Source: Rhodococcus sp. SBT000017 (GTDB lineage: Bacteria; Actinomycetota; Actinomycetes; Mycobacteriales; Mycobacteriaceae). From it: a stretch of 64,000 bases of DNA. A program made the position numbers and the translations under genes. The notes under the pieces are model-generated. The model did not search any database, was not told the origin of the DNA, and saw nothing but the letters and a program-made list of their open reading frames with translations. Each line of letters opens with the position of its first letter. Position 1 is the stretch's first letter. Location of the stretch: contig NZ_REFU01000001.1 in NCBI RefSeq assembly GCF_003688915.1, positions 2,480,001 to 2,544,000 on the forward strand, written 5' to 3'. Positions 35,587 to 43,841 of the stretch are shown one piece after another.

Positions 35587-35598
35587 AGGTCTAGACCA
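35587..35598. promoter_or_regulatory. dre-like GntR operator, site 2
   Basis: AGGTCTAGACCA contains the perfect palindrome GGTCTAGACC (35588-35597), 21 bp before the GntR gene start. Together with site 1, 58 bp away, it would let the HutC-type regulator control both directions. Confidence 0.65.
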
Positions 35599-35618
35599 AT
35601 TGGTGCTATGGTTGGTCC

Positions 35619-36332
35619 ATGGTTGTGGACACCGAACCTCGCGTACTCAAGCACCAGATCGTGCGCAGAAGTCTCGACGCCATGCTCGACGGTATGTCGG
35701 CGGGCGACGCGTTTCCTTCCGAGCGCGATCTCGCCGACAGATACGACGTGTCTCGCGAAACACTGCGTCAAGCCATCCGAGAACTGTTGGTAGCCGGTCG
35801 AATCGAACGACGGGGGCGTGCGACGGTGGTTGCCGAGCCCAAAGTGGTGCTGCCGCTGGCCATCGGCTCGTATACCGAGGCCGCGCGCGAGAAGGGCATG
35901 AGCGCTACCCGAATCCTGGTCGGCTGGGACACGTTCCGAGCCGACGCAGCGCTGGCGGATCTACTCGGAATCGAGATCGGTTCGGAAGTGGTACAACTCG
36001 AACGCGTCTTCACCACCGGTGACGTCCGAGTCGGACTCGAAACGACTCGCATCCCCGCGTATCGAATTCCGGGGTTGCAGGACAGTTTCGATCACCGTTC
36101 GTCGCTGTATGCCGAGTTGCGGACGCGCGGAGTCGTGTTCGGGCGCGTCGTCGACACCATCGAAACCGTCCTCCCCGATGCCAGGGAAGCTGCACTACTC
36201 ACCGTCGACACCCGCACACCGATGTTTCTGCTCGGCCGTGTCTCCTACGACACCGACGGGGTTCCCATCGAACACCGTCGGTCGCTCTATCGCGGAGACC
36301 GGATGACCTTCACCGCCGTCATGAACGCCTGA
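35619..36332 (+). CDS. GntR-family regulator, HutC/UTRA type
   Basis: A 237-residue regulator. N-terminal winged helix (FPSERDLADRYDVSRETLRQ and AIRELLVAGRIERRGRATVV, residues ~32-71), then a UTRA ligand domain (VVQLERVFTTGDVRVGLETT; GVPIEHRRSLYRGDRMTFT). The ligand is probably a phosphonate or a catabolite. No clear ribosome site precedes ATG 35619, so the message may be near-leaderless. Divergent from the transport/degradation genes and cotranscribed with the FAD oxidoreductase (27-bp gap). Confidence 0.9.
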   Translation: MVVDTEPRVLKHQIVRRSLDAMLDGMSAGDAFPSERDLADRYDVSRETLRQAIRELLVAGRIERRGRATVVAEPKVVLPLAIGSYTEAAREKGMSATRILVGWDTFRADAALADLLGIEIGSEVVQLERVFTTGDVRVGLETTRIPAYRIPGLQDSFDHRSSLYAELRTRGVVFGRVVDTIETVLPDAREAALLTVDTRTPMFLLGRVSYDTDGVPIEHRRSLYRGDRMTFTAVMNA

Positions 36333-36359
36333 CATGACCTCTCGAGAAAGACACTTCTC

Positions 36360-37481
36360 ATGACCTCCACTTACGACGTCGTGGTCGTCGGGGCCGGCAT
36401 CGTCGGCCTTGCACACGCCTATCACGCTCATCGGCGCGGGCTCACCGTGGCGGTGGTCGATCATGCCGATCGCGTCTCAGGCGCCTCGGTGCAGAACTTC
36501 GGACACGCCTGCATCACAGCGCAATCCGGTACTGCACTGGACTATGCGCGCGTCGGCCGCAGTCACTGGCTCGACCTCGCCCGCACAGCGAGCTTCTGGG
36601 CTGCCGAAACGGGAACGCATTGCGTCGCCCGGCACGAGGACGAGTTCGCGGTGCTCGAGCAGTTCGCCGAACTGCGGGGTGAGGAGCAGGTTCAGCTGCT
36701 GGACCGCGCCGAGGTGCTGAACCGACTCCCCATTGCCGACACCGATGTGGTCGGCGGCATGTACCTGCCGCTGGACGTCCAAGTGGACCCACGTGCTGCT
36801 GCGCCTGCCATCGCACGCTGGCTCGAGACCTCCGGGGTGGATTTCCACTGGCGCACCGCTGCAACCTCGTTCGCACCGGGCATCGTCCACACCTCGCGCG
36901 GTGACCTGCATGCCGGCACCACGTTCGTCACCGTCAACCACGACATCGATCGCCTGTTTCCCGAGTACGCCGAACGCGGCGGACTGGTGCGGTGTCGGCT
37001 GCACATGCTGCGCGCCACGCTGCCCCTTCGCGCTCCACTACCCACCCCGCTGTTCACCGGCTGGTCCCTGCTCCGGTACTCGGGCTTCGAGAATCTGCCC
37101 GCCGTGACAGACGTCGCCGCCCGCCTGCAGGCCGAGTATCCCGGGTACGTCGAGCTCGATCTGCATCAGATGTACACCCCCCAACCGGACGGGTCGATGC
37201 TGCTCGGCGACACACACGTTCGCGAGATCACCACGTCGCCGTTCCAGAGCGAGGAGGGATTCCAGGTGCTCCTCACCGAAGCCAAGGCGCTGTTCGGAGT
37301 CGACCGCATCGACGTCACCGAGCGGTGGCAGGGAACCTACTGCTCGGCACCGGGTTCGGAGTTCCTGCTGGAAGAACCGGTCGATCGCGTGCACATCGCC
37401 ACCGTCACCACCGGGATCGGTATGACCACCAGCATGGGCCTGGCGCTCTCCAACGTGGACAGGGTTCTGGTACCGGCCTGA
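36360..37481 (+). CDS. FAD-dependent oxidoreductase, phosphonate-cluster type
   Basis: A 373-residue DAO-family flavoprotein. FAD motif VVVGAGIVGLAHAYHAHRRG (6-25), then SVQNFGHACIT, and GSMLLGDTHVRE with the closing TTGIGMTTSMGLALS. It corresponds to the TIGR03364 group found in phosphonate clusters. The family probably oxidises (N-alkylated) aminoethylphosphonates to phosphonoacetaldehyde, the substrate of the neighbouring phosphonatase-like enzyme. No transaminase PhnW is in view, consistent with this alternative entry. Confidence 0.87.
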   Translation: MTSTYDVVVVGAGIVGLAHAYHAHRRGLTVAVVDHADRVSGASVQNFGHACITAQSGTALDYARVGRSHWLDLARTASFWAAETGTHCVARHEDEFAVLEQFAELRGEEQVQLLDRAEVLNRLPIADTDVVGGMYLPLDVQVDPRAAAPAIARWLETSGVDFHWRTAATSFAPGIVHTSRGDLHAGTTFVTVNHDIDRLFPEYAERGGLVRCRLHMLRATLPLRAPLPTPLFTGWSLLRYSGFENLPAVTDVAARLQAEYPGYVELDLHQMYTPQPDGSMLLGDTHVREITTSPFQSEEGFQVLLTEAKALFGVDRIDVTERWQGTYCSAPGSEFLLEEPVDRVHIATVTTGIGMTTSMGLALSNVDRVLVPA

Positions 37482-37491
37482 GCGCACCTGG

Positions 37492-38715
37492 TTACCCGAG
37501 CAGGCTCTGCCCCAGATAGCCGTCGCCGACCACTCCCGGCAGTATCGCGAACACCGCTGACCCGATCGGCGTCGTCCATTCGTTCAGGGCATCGAATTCG
37601 TCGAGGCGCTGCTGAATCGGTAGGAACTGGGTGAGCACATCGCGCTGATAGCTCGCGAACAGCAGCCCGGAGTTCGACACCGAACCGGGAGCAGGCGGAT
37701 CGTCGTAGTTGTACGCCCGCCGGAAGATTCGCTCGCCGTCGTGAAGGTGCCGTGCCCGCGCGATGTGCGAGGACGGTGGGATGACCGGAATGCCGAATCG
37801 ATCGGTCACCTCGAAATCGGCCACGTCGAACTCTGCGGTTCCGGTCAACGGGGCTCCGGTGTCGAGGGTTCGCCCCACCGTCAGTTCCCGGCCCGGTCGG
37901 TCCAGTTCGTCCCAGGTGTCCATCTCGATTCGGATGCGCCGCAACACCATCGACGTTCCGTGCTGCATCCAGGGCTGATCGCTACCGTCGTCCCAGACCA
38001 ACGTGTCGAAGTCCGTAGTTCCGGCCGCAGGATTGACTGTGCCGTCCACCTGCCCCATCAGATTGCGCATCGTGGTGCCCGATTCCTCGGTACCCCGCGA
38101 GCGCCGGAATCCGCGCTGTGTCCAGGCGATCGTCACCAACGAGCGAACGTTCTTGGTGAGTACCCGCAGGGCGTGTGCGACGGTGACAGGATCGTCCGAG
38201 CACACCTGCAGCAGCAGATCTCCACCGGTGAATTCCGGTTCCAGACGGTCGATTCCGAAGGCAGGAAGGGGTGCCAGCCACGACGGCCGCCGATCCGGCA
38301 GACCGATCGCGTCGAACACACCGGGGCCGAGTCCGACGGTCACCGTCAGGCGTGCGGGCCGAAGCGCCAGTTCGGCCTCGGTATCGGCCAGCGCGGGCGC
38401 ACCGGCAGTGAGCCGTCCGATGTCCTCGGTCCAGACCTTCAGGATTCCGATCAGCTGGTCGCGCCCGACACGATCCTGCAGATTCAACCCGACGAACGTC
38501 GAGTGTGCCTGTGGCGGAACGGTATCGATTCCCGCTTGATGCAGGCCCCGCCACGGCACCGTCTCACTCCCGGTGGCCGTCTCCTCGGCCCGGTTGCCGA
38601 TGATTCCGTAACCGGTCGCCGCTCCCACGCCCGCGACGCCGAGCGCGGCGACGCCTCCACCGAGGAGGCGTCGCCGGCTCAGCGAGCGTGGGGACCGGTT
38701 TTCGTTGTCAGCCAC
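37492..38715 (-). CDS. efeB: Tat-exported DyP-type peroxidase (EfeB-like)
   Basis: A 407-residue heme peroxidase. Twin-arginine signal LSRRRLLGGGVAALGVAGVG (13-32). Catalytic Asp in GQVDGTVNP (GxxDG motif) and proximal heme ligand in IPPSSHIARARH. EfeB-type enzymes work outside the membrane in iron uptake or peroxide removal; here neighbours suggest a link with copper (PCuAC). No EfeU or EfeO gene is next to it. GTG 38715 overlaps the chaperone gene by 8 bp. Confidence 0.9.
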   Translation of the reverse strand: MADNENRSPRSLSRRRLLGGGVAALGVAGVGAATGYGIIGNRAEETATGSETVPWRGLHQAGIDTVPPQAHSTFVGLNLQDRVGRDQLIGILKVWTEDIGRLTAGAPALADTEAELALRPARLTVTVGLGPGVFDAIGLPDRRPSWLAPLPAFGIDRLEPEFTGGDLLLQVCSDDPVTVAHALRVLTKNVRSLVTIAWTQRGFRRSRGTEESGTTMRNLMGQVDGTVNPAAGTTDFDTLVWDDGSDQPWMQHGTSMVLRRIRIEMDTWDELDRPGRELTVGRTLDTGAPLTGTAEFDVADFEVTDRFGIPVIPPSSHIARARHLHDGERIFRRAYNYDDPPAPGSVSNSGLLFASYQRDVLTQFLPIQQRLDEFDALNEWTTPIGSAVFAILPGVVGDGYLGQSLLG

Positions 38716-39262
38716 CGTGTGCCGGCGCAGGGGTCGCCGACCCGTCCATGTCCATGTTCATGGCACCGGGCTCGTAATTCTCCTGGGCACCGGGGAAGTC
38801 CCGTACCTGCGCGGTGAATGTCGTGCTCGACGCATCCTCGAACTCGAGGGTGAACTCCGCGTCGGCTCCGGGGGTCAGCGGCGAGGTGACGTCCATCAAC
38901 ATCAGGTGGTCACCGCCCGCGGCGAGCACGTGTGTGCCGCCCGCCGGAATGACGAAGCCGCCCTCCTTCGGCCGCATCACCATCGCTCCGTCGGCTCCGG
39001 TTGCCATCTCGTGCAATTCCATTCGGCTCGACGCCGGCGACGACGCACCGACCACGTGCACATCGGCGTCGCCGGTGTTCTGCAGTTCGGCGAACGCCGC
39101 CGTCATACCGGCGTCGGCCGCTTTGACCCATTGCTCGCGGACGACGACGGAATCGGACTCCTTCGCCGCGGCGGCCGGCTCCTTGCCGGAGCATCCGGTG
39201 AGGATCAGACCGGTGACCGACAGTGCGGCCAACAGCGTCGAGGTACGTCGGGTGAGATTCAT
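38708..39262 (-). CDS. PCu(A)C-type copper chaperone lipoprotein
   Basis: A 184-residue lipoprotein: signal TSTLLAALSVTGLILTGC with lipobox LTGC (about residue 24), then a cupredoxin-like PCu(A)C domain with the copper ligands HEM (MELHEMATG) and later HLMLMDV. The tail MNMDMDG and a final AHGG are methionine/histidine-rich, a likely second copper site. It delivers Cu(I) to extracytoplasmic proteins. It overlaps both neighbours by a few bases. Confidence 0.9.
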   Translation of the reverse strand: MNLTRRTSTLLAALSVTGLILTGCSGKEPAAAAKESDSVVVREQWVKAADAGMTAAFAELQNTGDADVHVVGASSPASSRMELHEMATGADGAMVMRPKEGGFVIPAGGTHVLAAGGDHLMLMDVTSPLTPGADAEFTLEFEDASSTTFTAQVRDFPGAQENYEPGAMNMDMDGSATPAPAHGG

Positions 39263-40719
39263 ACGAGTTCGCTTTCGTGTTGGGAAGCAGCGGAATTGGC
39301 GGTTCTGGTCCGTGCTCGGCGGATCGACCCGAGGACCACGTCGACGGCGAGGAACGCCACCAGGCTCAGCCCGAGGAGTGGAACGAACCAGCCGACAGCG
39401 ATCGCGACGACCGACAGCGCGACGACGGCCATCGGTGAGATTCGCCGAATGCCGCCGCGCAGCGGAGGCCGCCCCGCGGTGAGTCCGGTTGCCCTGGTGG
39501 GACGGCGTTTCCACCACATCATGTAGCCGCGGACGATGACCGATGCCAGAGCGACCGCAAGAGCGAGCAGGGCAAGCTGATTGGCTATACCGAACAGCGT
39601 CCCCATGTGCAGTTGGATACCCCAGGCCGAGAGCTTCGCGGCAAGGGGCCAGTCGGAGAAGTACAGGGTGTCGATCACCGTGCCTGCGGCACCGTCGACC
39701 GAGATGGAGTTGTTCGACATCACCCAGGGCTGACGGGTTTCGGCGACGACGAACGCTGCGTCGTCCGACGCGGGTATCGACGCCTCCACCGCTCCGTCGA
39801 TACCGTTGGCCTTCGCGATGTCGAGGACCGAATCGATGCGTCCGACGTTGTCGTCGGTCATCGACGCGTCGGCCGACATGTCCATCGAATGACCGCCGTG
39901 ACCGGAGTGGTCACCTGTCGTCGTCGCCTCGGAGGTACCGATGGTCTTGGTGATGGCTGGGGTGGTCCAGCTCAGCGCCGTGCGTAGGTCGGTGACGTTC
40001 TCGCCCGCGTAAGTGGACCACGCGAGACCGGTGGCGGACAGGAAGATCAGACCAACAGCGATCCAGATTCCCGCCACTCCGTGCCAGTTCAAAGACCGAT
40101 TGCGCCCCTTCGACTTTCGATCGAAGGTGAGCAGTCTTGCCTTGTCGCGGTTGCGTCGATAGCGCTCGAACCACAGGTAGAGGCCGCCGAGCGCGATCAC
40201 CCACAGCCACGAGGCGGCGAGTTCACTGTAGAGGCGTCCGGGCTCCCCCAGATGCAGGTGCCGGTGTAGCTCGGATATCCAGGTACGCAACGGTAGGGCG
40301 CTCGACGATCCGTAGACCGCCAGCTCACCCACGTTCGTCGCGGTGGCGGGGTCGACGAAGACGGCCAGCCGCTCGGATTCGCCGAGGCTCGGATCGGTGA
40401 ACATCACTCGGGTGGTGTCGCCGGCCTCGGCTGCGGGGCGGACGGCGGCGACGGTGAGATCGGGTCGTTCGGCCTGCGCAGCCCGAATCTGTTGTGCGAC
40501 GGGGACGGCCGGGCCGGTTGCATCCACGTGGAGGTAGTCGCGGTAGACGAGTTGCTCGATGGTCGGTGCGACGGCATAGAGCCCGCCGCTGATGGTGGCG
40601 ATCAGGATGAACGGTGCAACGAGAATGCCGGCATAGAAGTGCAGGCGCAGGATCAGGGGACGCCAGCTGCGGGGGCTTGTCGGACGGGTGGGCGGGGAAG
40701 GATCGGCGACGCGTTCCAT
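39259..40719 (-). CDS. PepSY-associated membrane protein with His/Met-rich loop
   Basis: A 486-residue membrane protein of the PepSY_TM family: helix LILRLHFYAGILVAPFILIA near the N-terminus, then SELHRHLHLGEPGRLYSEL, LNWHGVAGIWIAVGLIFLS and QLHMGTLFGIANQLALLALA. A periplasmic insert HSGHGGHSMDMS is a probable metal-binding loop. The family is associated with iron or copper handling. ATG 40719 is used; an in-frame GTG at 40734 is possible. Overlaps the chaperone start (ATGA). Confidence 0.87.
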   Translation of the reverse strand: MERVADPSPPTRPTSPRSWRPLILRLHFYAGILVAPFILIATISGGLYAVAPTIEQLVYRDYLHVDATGPAVPVAQQIRAAQAERPDLTVAAVRPAAEAGDTTRVMFTDPSLGESERLAVFVDPATATNVGELAVYGSSSALPLRTWISELHRHLHLGEPGRLYSELAASWLWVIALGGLYLWFERYRRNRDKARLLTFDRKSKGRNRSLNWHGVAGIWIAVGLIFLSATGLAWSTYAGENVTDLRTALSWTTPAITKTIGTSEATTTGDHSGHGGHSMDMSADASMTDDNVGRIDSVLDIAKANGIDGAVEASIPASDDAAFVVAETRQPWVMSNNSISVDGAAGTVIDTLYFSDWPLAAKLSAWGIQLHMGTLFGIANQLALLALAVALASVIVRGYMMWWKRRPTRATGLTAGRPPLRGGIRRISPMAVVALSVVAIAVGWFVPLLGLSLVAFLAVDVVLGSIRRARTRTANSAASQHESELV

Positions 40720-40913
40720 TTCCGGTGTGGACACGAGGACTCGTTTCGTGAAGGCATGAGTGGGCGCGCGGATGCGCGAAGTGGCATCGCCTGCGGGACC
40801 AGGCCGCGCGGAAGCAGCGTGAATCACCGAGAGTGCGATGTGCGGAATCGAATGCGGCAAGAACCCACCACCCGACGCCTGACGAGCAGGGCGGGTGCGA
40901 CGGTGGGCTGTGC

Positions 40914-41444
40914 TCAGGCAGCTCGAACAGGCGGTCCGCGGCTTCCGCAACCCGACAGGTCGAGTAGCCGCGGAGATCCCGGGAGTCGGTAGACCGGGAG
41001 TTCGGGGGCGACGCGGGACTCGTCGACGACCAGAGTTGCCAACAGGGGCAGAGCCTTGCGTAGCGAGGTCACCGCGCGCCGGATGCCGTGCTCGGCTCCG
41101 CGGATGGCCAGAGCGCCGACCAGGATGGCAACCGCGTGGGCCGCGAACATCTGCTGGGTGATCAGCGGACCGTGATGGTGACCGTCGACGGCGGTGAGCA
41201 GCAGGTGTCCGATCGACTGCGCGGCGGTCAGAATCATCGGCAACTGTGCGCGCGGTGCCACCTGCGTCGGTGCCGCAGCGGCCGCGTAGCCGATCGCCGC
41301 GGATACGACGGCCAACAGCACCATCGCTGCGTCGGATGGAAGCATCCCGCCACCGAACGTGTGTGCTGCGACGGTGACCAGCGCGGACAGCCCGCCCACG
41401 GAGGCACCGCGCAGGAGCGCGGATCCATCCGTGGTCATCGGCAT
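40914..41444 (-). CDS. Hypothetical membrane protein
   Basis: A 176-residue protein with about five hydrophobic segments, for example GGLSALVTVAAHTFGGGML, AAMVLLAVVSAAIGYAAAAA and QQMFAAHAVAILVGALAI, and a HGHHH-like motif (VDGHHHGPL). No named family recognised. It is on the same strand and 194 bp upstream of the PepSY gene, so probably belongs to the metal cluster. ATG 41444 has no strong ribosome site; other starts are possible. Confidence 0.65.
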   Translation of the reverse strand: MPMTTDGSALLRGASVGGLSALVTVAAHTFGGGMLPSDAAMVLLAVVSAAIGYAAAAAPTQVAPRAQLPMILTAAQSIGHLLLTAVDGHHHGPLITQQMFAAHAVAILVGALAIRGAEHGIRRAVTSLRKALPLLATLVVDESRVAPELPVYRLPGSPRLLDLSGCGSRGPPVRAA

Positions 41445-41604
41445 GGACGGGAGCTTACTACCGACTACACCGCGTAGTAGCCCAGGTGCGAGAACGAGGT
41501 CTCCGAACCCCGAAGCCGGTCCGACGGTCTTTTTGCGGTTGGTTATCCTGATCTTCGGTACTCGAACCATCAACGGTCGAGCCACGAGATCGAGAGTGGA
41601 CCAC

Positions 41605-41850
41605 ATGGCAGAGAATTCGGACGCGGCTCAGGCGCGGGTGTTCGACGACATGCTGACCGCCGAGATCGCAGCCGCGTCGAGTCGCGTCGAGGAGTCCGAG
41701 CAGCTCGCGCGCAAGGCGTTGAGAGTCCGGGATTCACGCAGTCATGTGTGGCACAGCGATGAAGCGCAGACACAGAAGCAGGCGCTGTACGAGTTGTATC
41801 GCCAGCTGGACGCACTGAGAAATCGATTCCCCACCGTTCACTGCCAGTAG
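41605..41850 (+). CDS. Small hypothetical protein
   Basis: An 81-residue, charged, helical protein with no recognised domain. The stretch AAASSRVEESEQLARKALRV suggests a short coiled coil. ATG 41605 has GAGAGTGGA about 5 bp upstream. It precedes the SagB-type gene by 71 bp on the same strand; a link to that pathway is not established. Confidence 0.6.
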   Translation: MAENSDAAQARVFDDMLTAEIAAASSRVEESEQLARKALRVRDSRSHVWHSDEAQTQKQALYELYRQLDALRNRFPTVHCQ

Positions 41851-41921
41851 GAGCGACTCGCGACCGAGATACCCGATCCCTTATCGACACTGGTTACCGT
41901 GTTCGATTAAGGTCGAACTCC

Positions 41922-42665
41922 ATGGCTGAAGATCCGTTCGATTCCACGGTAGCGCGCGTCCACGATGTGCACCGACGCCTCCTCGATCGCGGCACCGGAG
42001 AGGGCCTTCCGACCGTCCCCGCAGCCGACGGGACATGTGTTCTGCCGTCGCCACCGCCACTCCCACCGATGCGCCTCGACACCGCACTGCGCGACCGACG
42101 GTCGCACTATCGATTCGCGGACATGGATGCGCTGCAGCTCTCGACTCTTCTCCGGTCGGCAGCGGGGCCCGGTCGGACTGCCGAGCGGCCGGACGGCACG
42201 CCGCACACCTTCCGGATGAATCCGACGGCAGGCGGACTCGATTCGATCGACCTGCATCTCGTGGTCCTCCGCGGTACAGGTGAGATCGACTCGGGGACCT
42301 ACCTTTTCGATCCGGATCGACACGTTCTGAGCAGAACCGGCACCGGACCGTGCGTCGACGCGCTCGAATCATGCCTCGTGCAGCCACAATTCGCGCGGCG
42401 GGCACCCTTCGTCGTGATTCTCGTCGGACGCCTCGACCGAACCCTGATCAAATACAGCGAACGCCACTATCGCACCCTGCACATCGACGCCGGCATCGCC
42501 GCGCAGAACCTGTACTTGGTCGCGACCGCACTCGAATCGGCGTGCTGTGCAATCTCGGGCTTCTACGACGAGGAGCTCTCGCACTTGCTCCGCCTGGACC
42601 GACTGTCCGTTCCGCTACTGGCCTTCGCGCTCGGCGGACTCGGTGAGGACGGCAAGCAACGGTAG
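41922..42665 (+). CDS. SagB-type FMN dehydrogenase (azoline oxidase)
   Basis: A 247-residue nitroreductase-like protein with the SagB/ThcOx pattern: LRDRRSHYRF (57-66, FMN phosphate), then catalytic-type KYSERHYRTLHIDAG (177-191) and QNLYLVATALESACC. SagB-type enzymes oxidise azolines made by YcaO partners to azoles in RiPP natural products. It converges on the MFS gene with a 51-bp tail-to-tail overlap and is the only gene of the presumed RiPP pathway on this strand. ATG 41922 precedes a start without strong ribosome site. Confidence 0.83.
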   Translation: MAEDPFDSTVARVHDVHRRLLDRGTGEGLPTVPAADGTCVLPSPPPLPPMRLDTALRDRRSHYRFADMDALQLSTLLRSAAGPGRTAERPDGTPHTFRMNPTAGGLDSIDLHLVVLRGTGEIDSGTYLFDPDRHVLSRTGTGPCVDALESCLVQPQFARRAPFVVILVGRLDRTLIKYSERHYRTLHIDAGIAAQNLYLVATALESACCAISGFYDEELSHLLRLDRLSVPLLAFALGGLGEDGKQR

Positions 42666-43841
42666 CCGCGGCACCCCGAGCCACAGGGCTACCGCCCCCG
42701 CAAGAGCGAGCGCGCCCGCTCCGAGCACGACGGCCGCGGTCACGCCGAACATACCGGCAACGGCCCCGCCTGCCGCAGCGCCGAAGGGAGTTCCACCCAT
42801 CGCGATCATCCGTGCCGTGGTGTTCACCCGGGACTGCAGGTGGTCGGGCGTGACGGACTGACGAACCACGATGCCGTTGACGACGATCATCGTGTTGGCG
42901 GCCTGATAGACGATCAGAACCAGCAGAGATACAGCGAGTACTCCCGTGACGGACCACGCCAGCATCGACAGGAAGGCCACCACCAAGCCGAGGCACGTGA
43001 TCACGCCGGTCCCGACCACCCGTTGGATGCGCGCACTGACCAGACTGACCAGGAATGCCCCGAGAGCCGTTGCTGCATAGAGTGATCCGATTCTCCCATC
43101 CTCGGCGGCCAGACCGAGCTGCCGGACGCCGACGACCACCATCAGTCCCACCACCACACCGTTGGCGATGCTCACCCCGACGCCGACCGCGGTCAGTGCC
43201 CGCACCACGCGGTGACGCCGAATGAATGACACCCCTTCTACGATCGACCTGCCCAGACCGGAACCGCCCGGAGCCGACGCGGCGCTCACGGGTAGCGCGG
43301 TCGTCGAGGTGACCACCGTCGCGACGAGAAAACACAGTGCATCGATCGCGATGGCACCCGGCGGACCCAGAGTCGTCGCGGCAACGCCACCGAGCAACGG
43401 GCCCGCGATCCCGATGACCGTGCCCACGCTGACGAGTGTGCCTGTCGCGTCGGCGATTCGATGGCGTCCCACCAAGGCCGGTACGACGCCGAAGGACGCG
43501 GCATCGAAGAACACGAACAGCGTCGAAACGACGAACGCGATGATCATCAGGTGTGCAACGGTCACCGACGCGATCAGGTGGGCCGCCGGGATGGAAGCCA
43601 GAGCGAGAGCACTGCCGAGTTGAGTGGCGAGCAGGACTGCGCGACGGTCGTACCTGTCGGCCAGCGCACCTGCGATCAGTCCGAACATCAAGTACGGCAA
43701 CGACTCCACCGCGAAAGCGACGCCGGACAGCAACGGCGAGCCGCTCAACTGATAGACGAGCATCGGCACGGCCACCGTGGACATCGCGTTACCGATCCAG
43801 GCGACCGCACGCGCCAGAACGAAGCGTCGAAAGGCGGTCAC
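42615..43841 (-). CDS. MFS exporter (EntS-like)
   Basis: A 408-residue major facilitator protein with about twelve helices: GTG start then FRRFVLARAVAWIGNAMSTV, the loop ADRYDRRAVLLA (A-loop motif) and ASFGVVPALVGRHRIADATG, the style of EntS-type exporters (MFS_3) that expel enterobactin. Here it would export the RiPP product. GTG 43841 overlaps the YcaO stop (GTGA), so it is the last gene of the operon. Confidence 0.87.
   Translation of the reverse strand: MTAFRRFVLARAVAWIGNAMSTVAVPMLVYQLSGSPLLSGVAFAVESLPYLMFGLIAGALADRYDRRAVLLATQLGSALALASIPAAHLIASVTVAHLMIIAFVVSTLFVFFDAASFGVVPALVGRHRIADATGTLVSVGTVIGIAGPLLGGVAATTLGPPGAIAIDALCFLVATVVTSTTALPVSAASAPGGSGLGRSIVEGVSFIRRHRVVRALTAVGVGVSIANGVVVGLMVVVGVRQLGLAAEDGRIGSLYAATALGAFLVSLVSARIQRVVGTGVITCLGLVVAFLSMLAWSVTGVLAVSLLVLIVYQAANTMIVVNGIVVRQSVTPDHLQSRVNTTARMIAMGGTPFGAAAGGAVAGMFGVTAAVVLGAGALALAGAVALWLGVPRLPLLAVLTESAEREGQ

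Noticed and set aside
38708..40719. YcnI/CopD-type copper operon
   Set aside because: PCu(A)C is present but no YcnI- or CopD-like sequence was seen; the membrane protein fits PepSY better.
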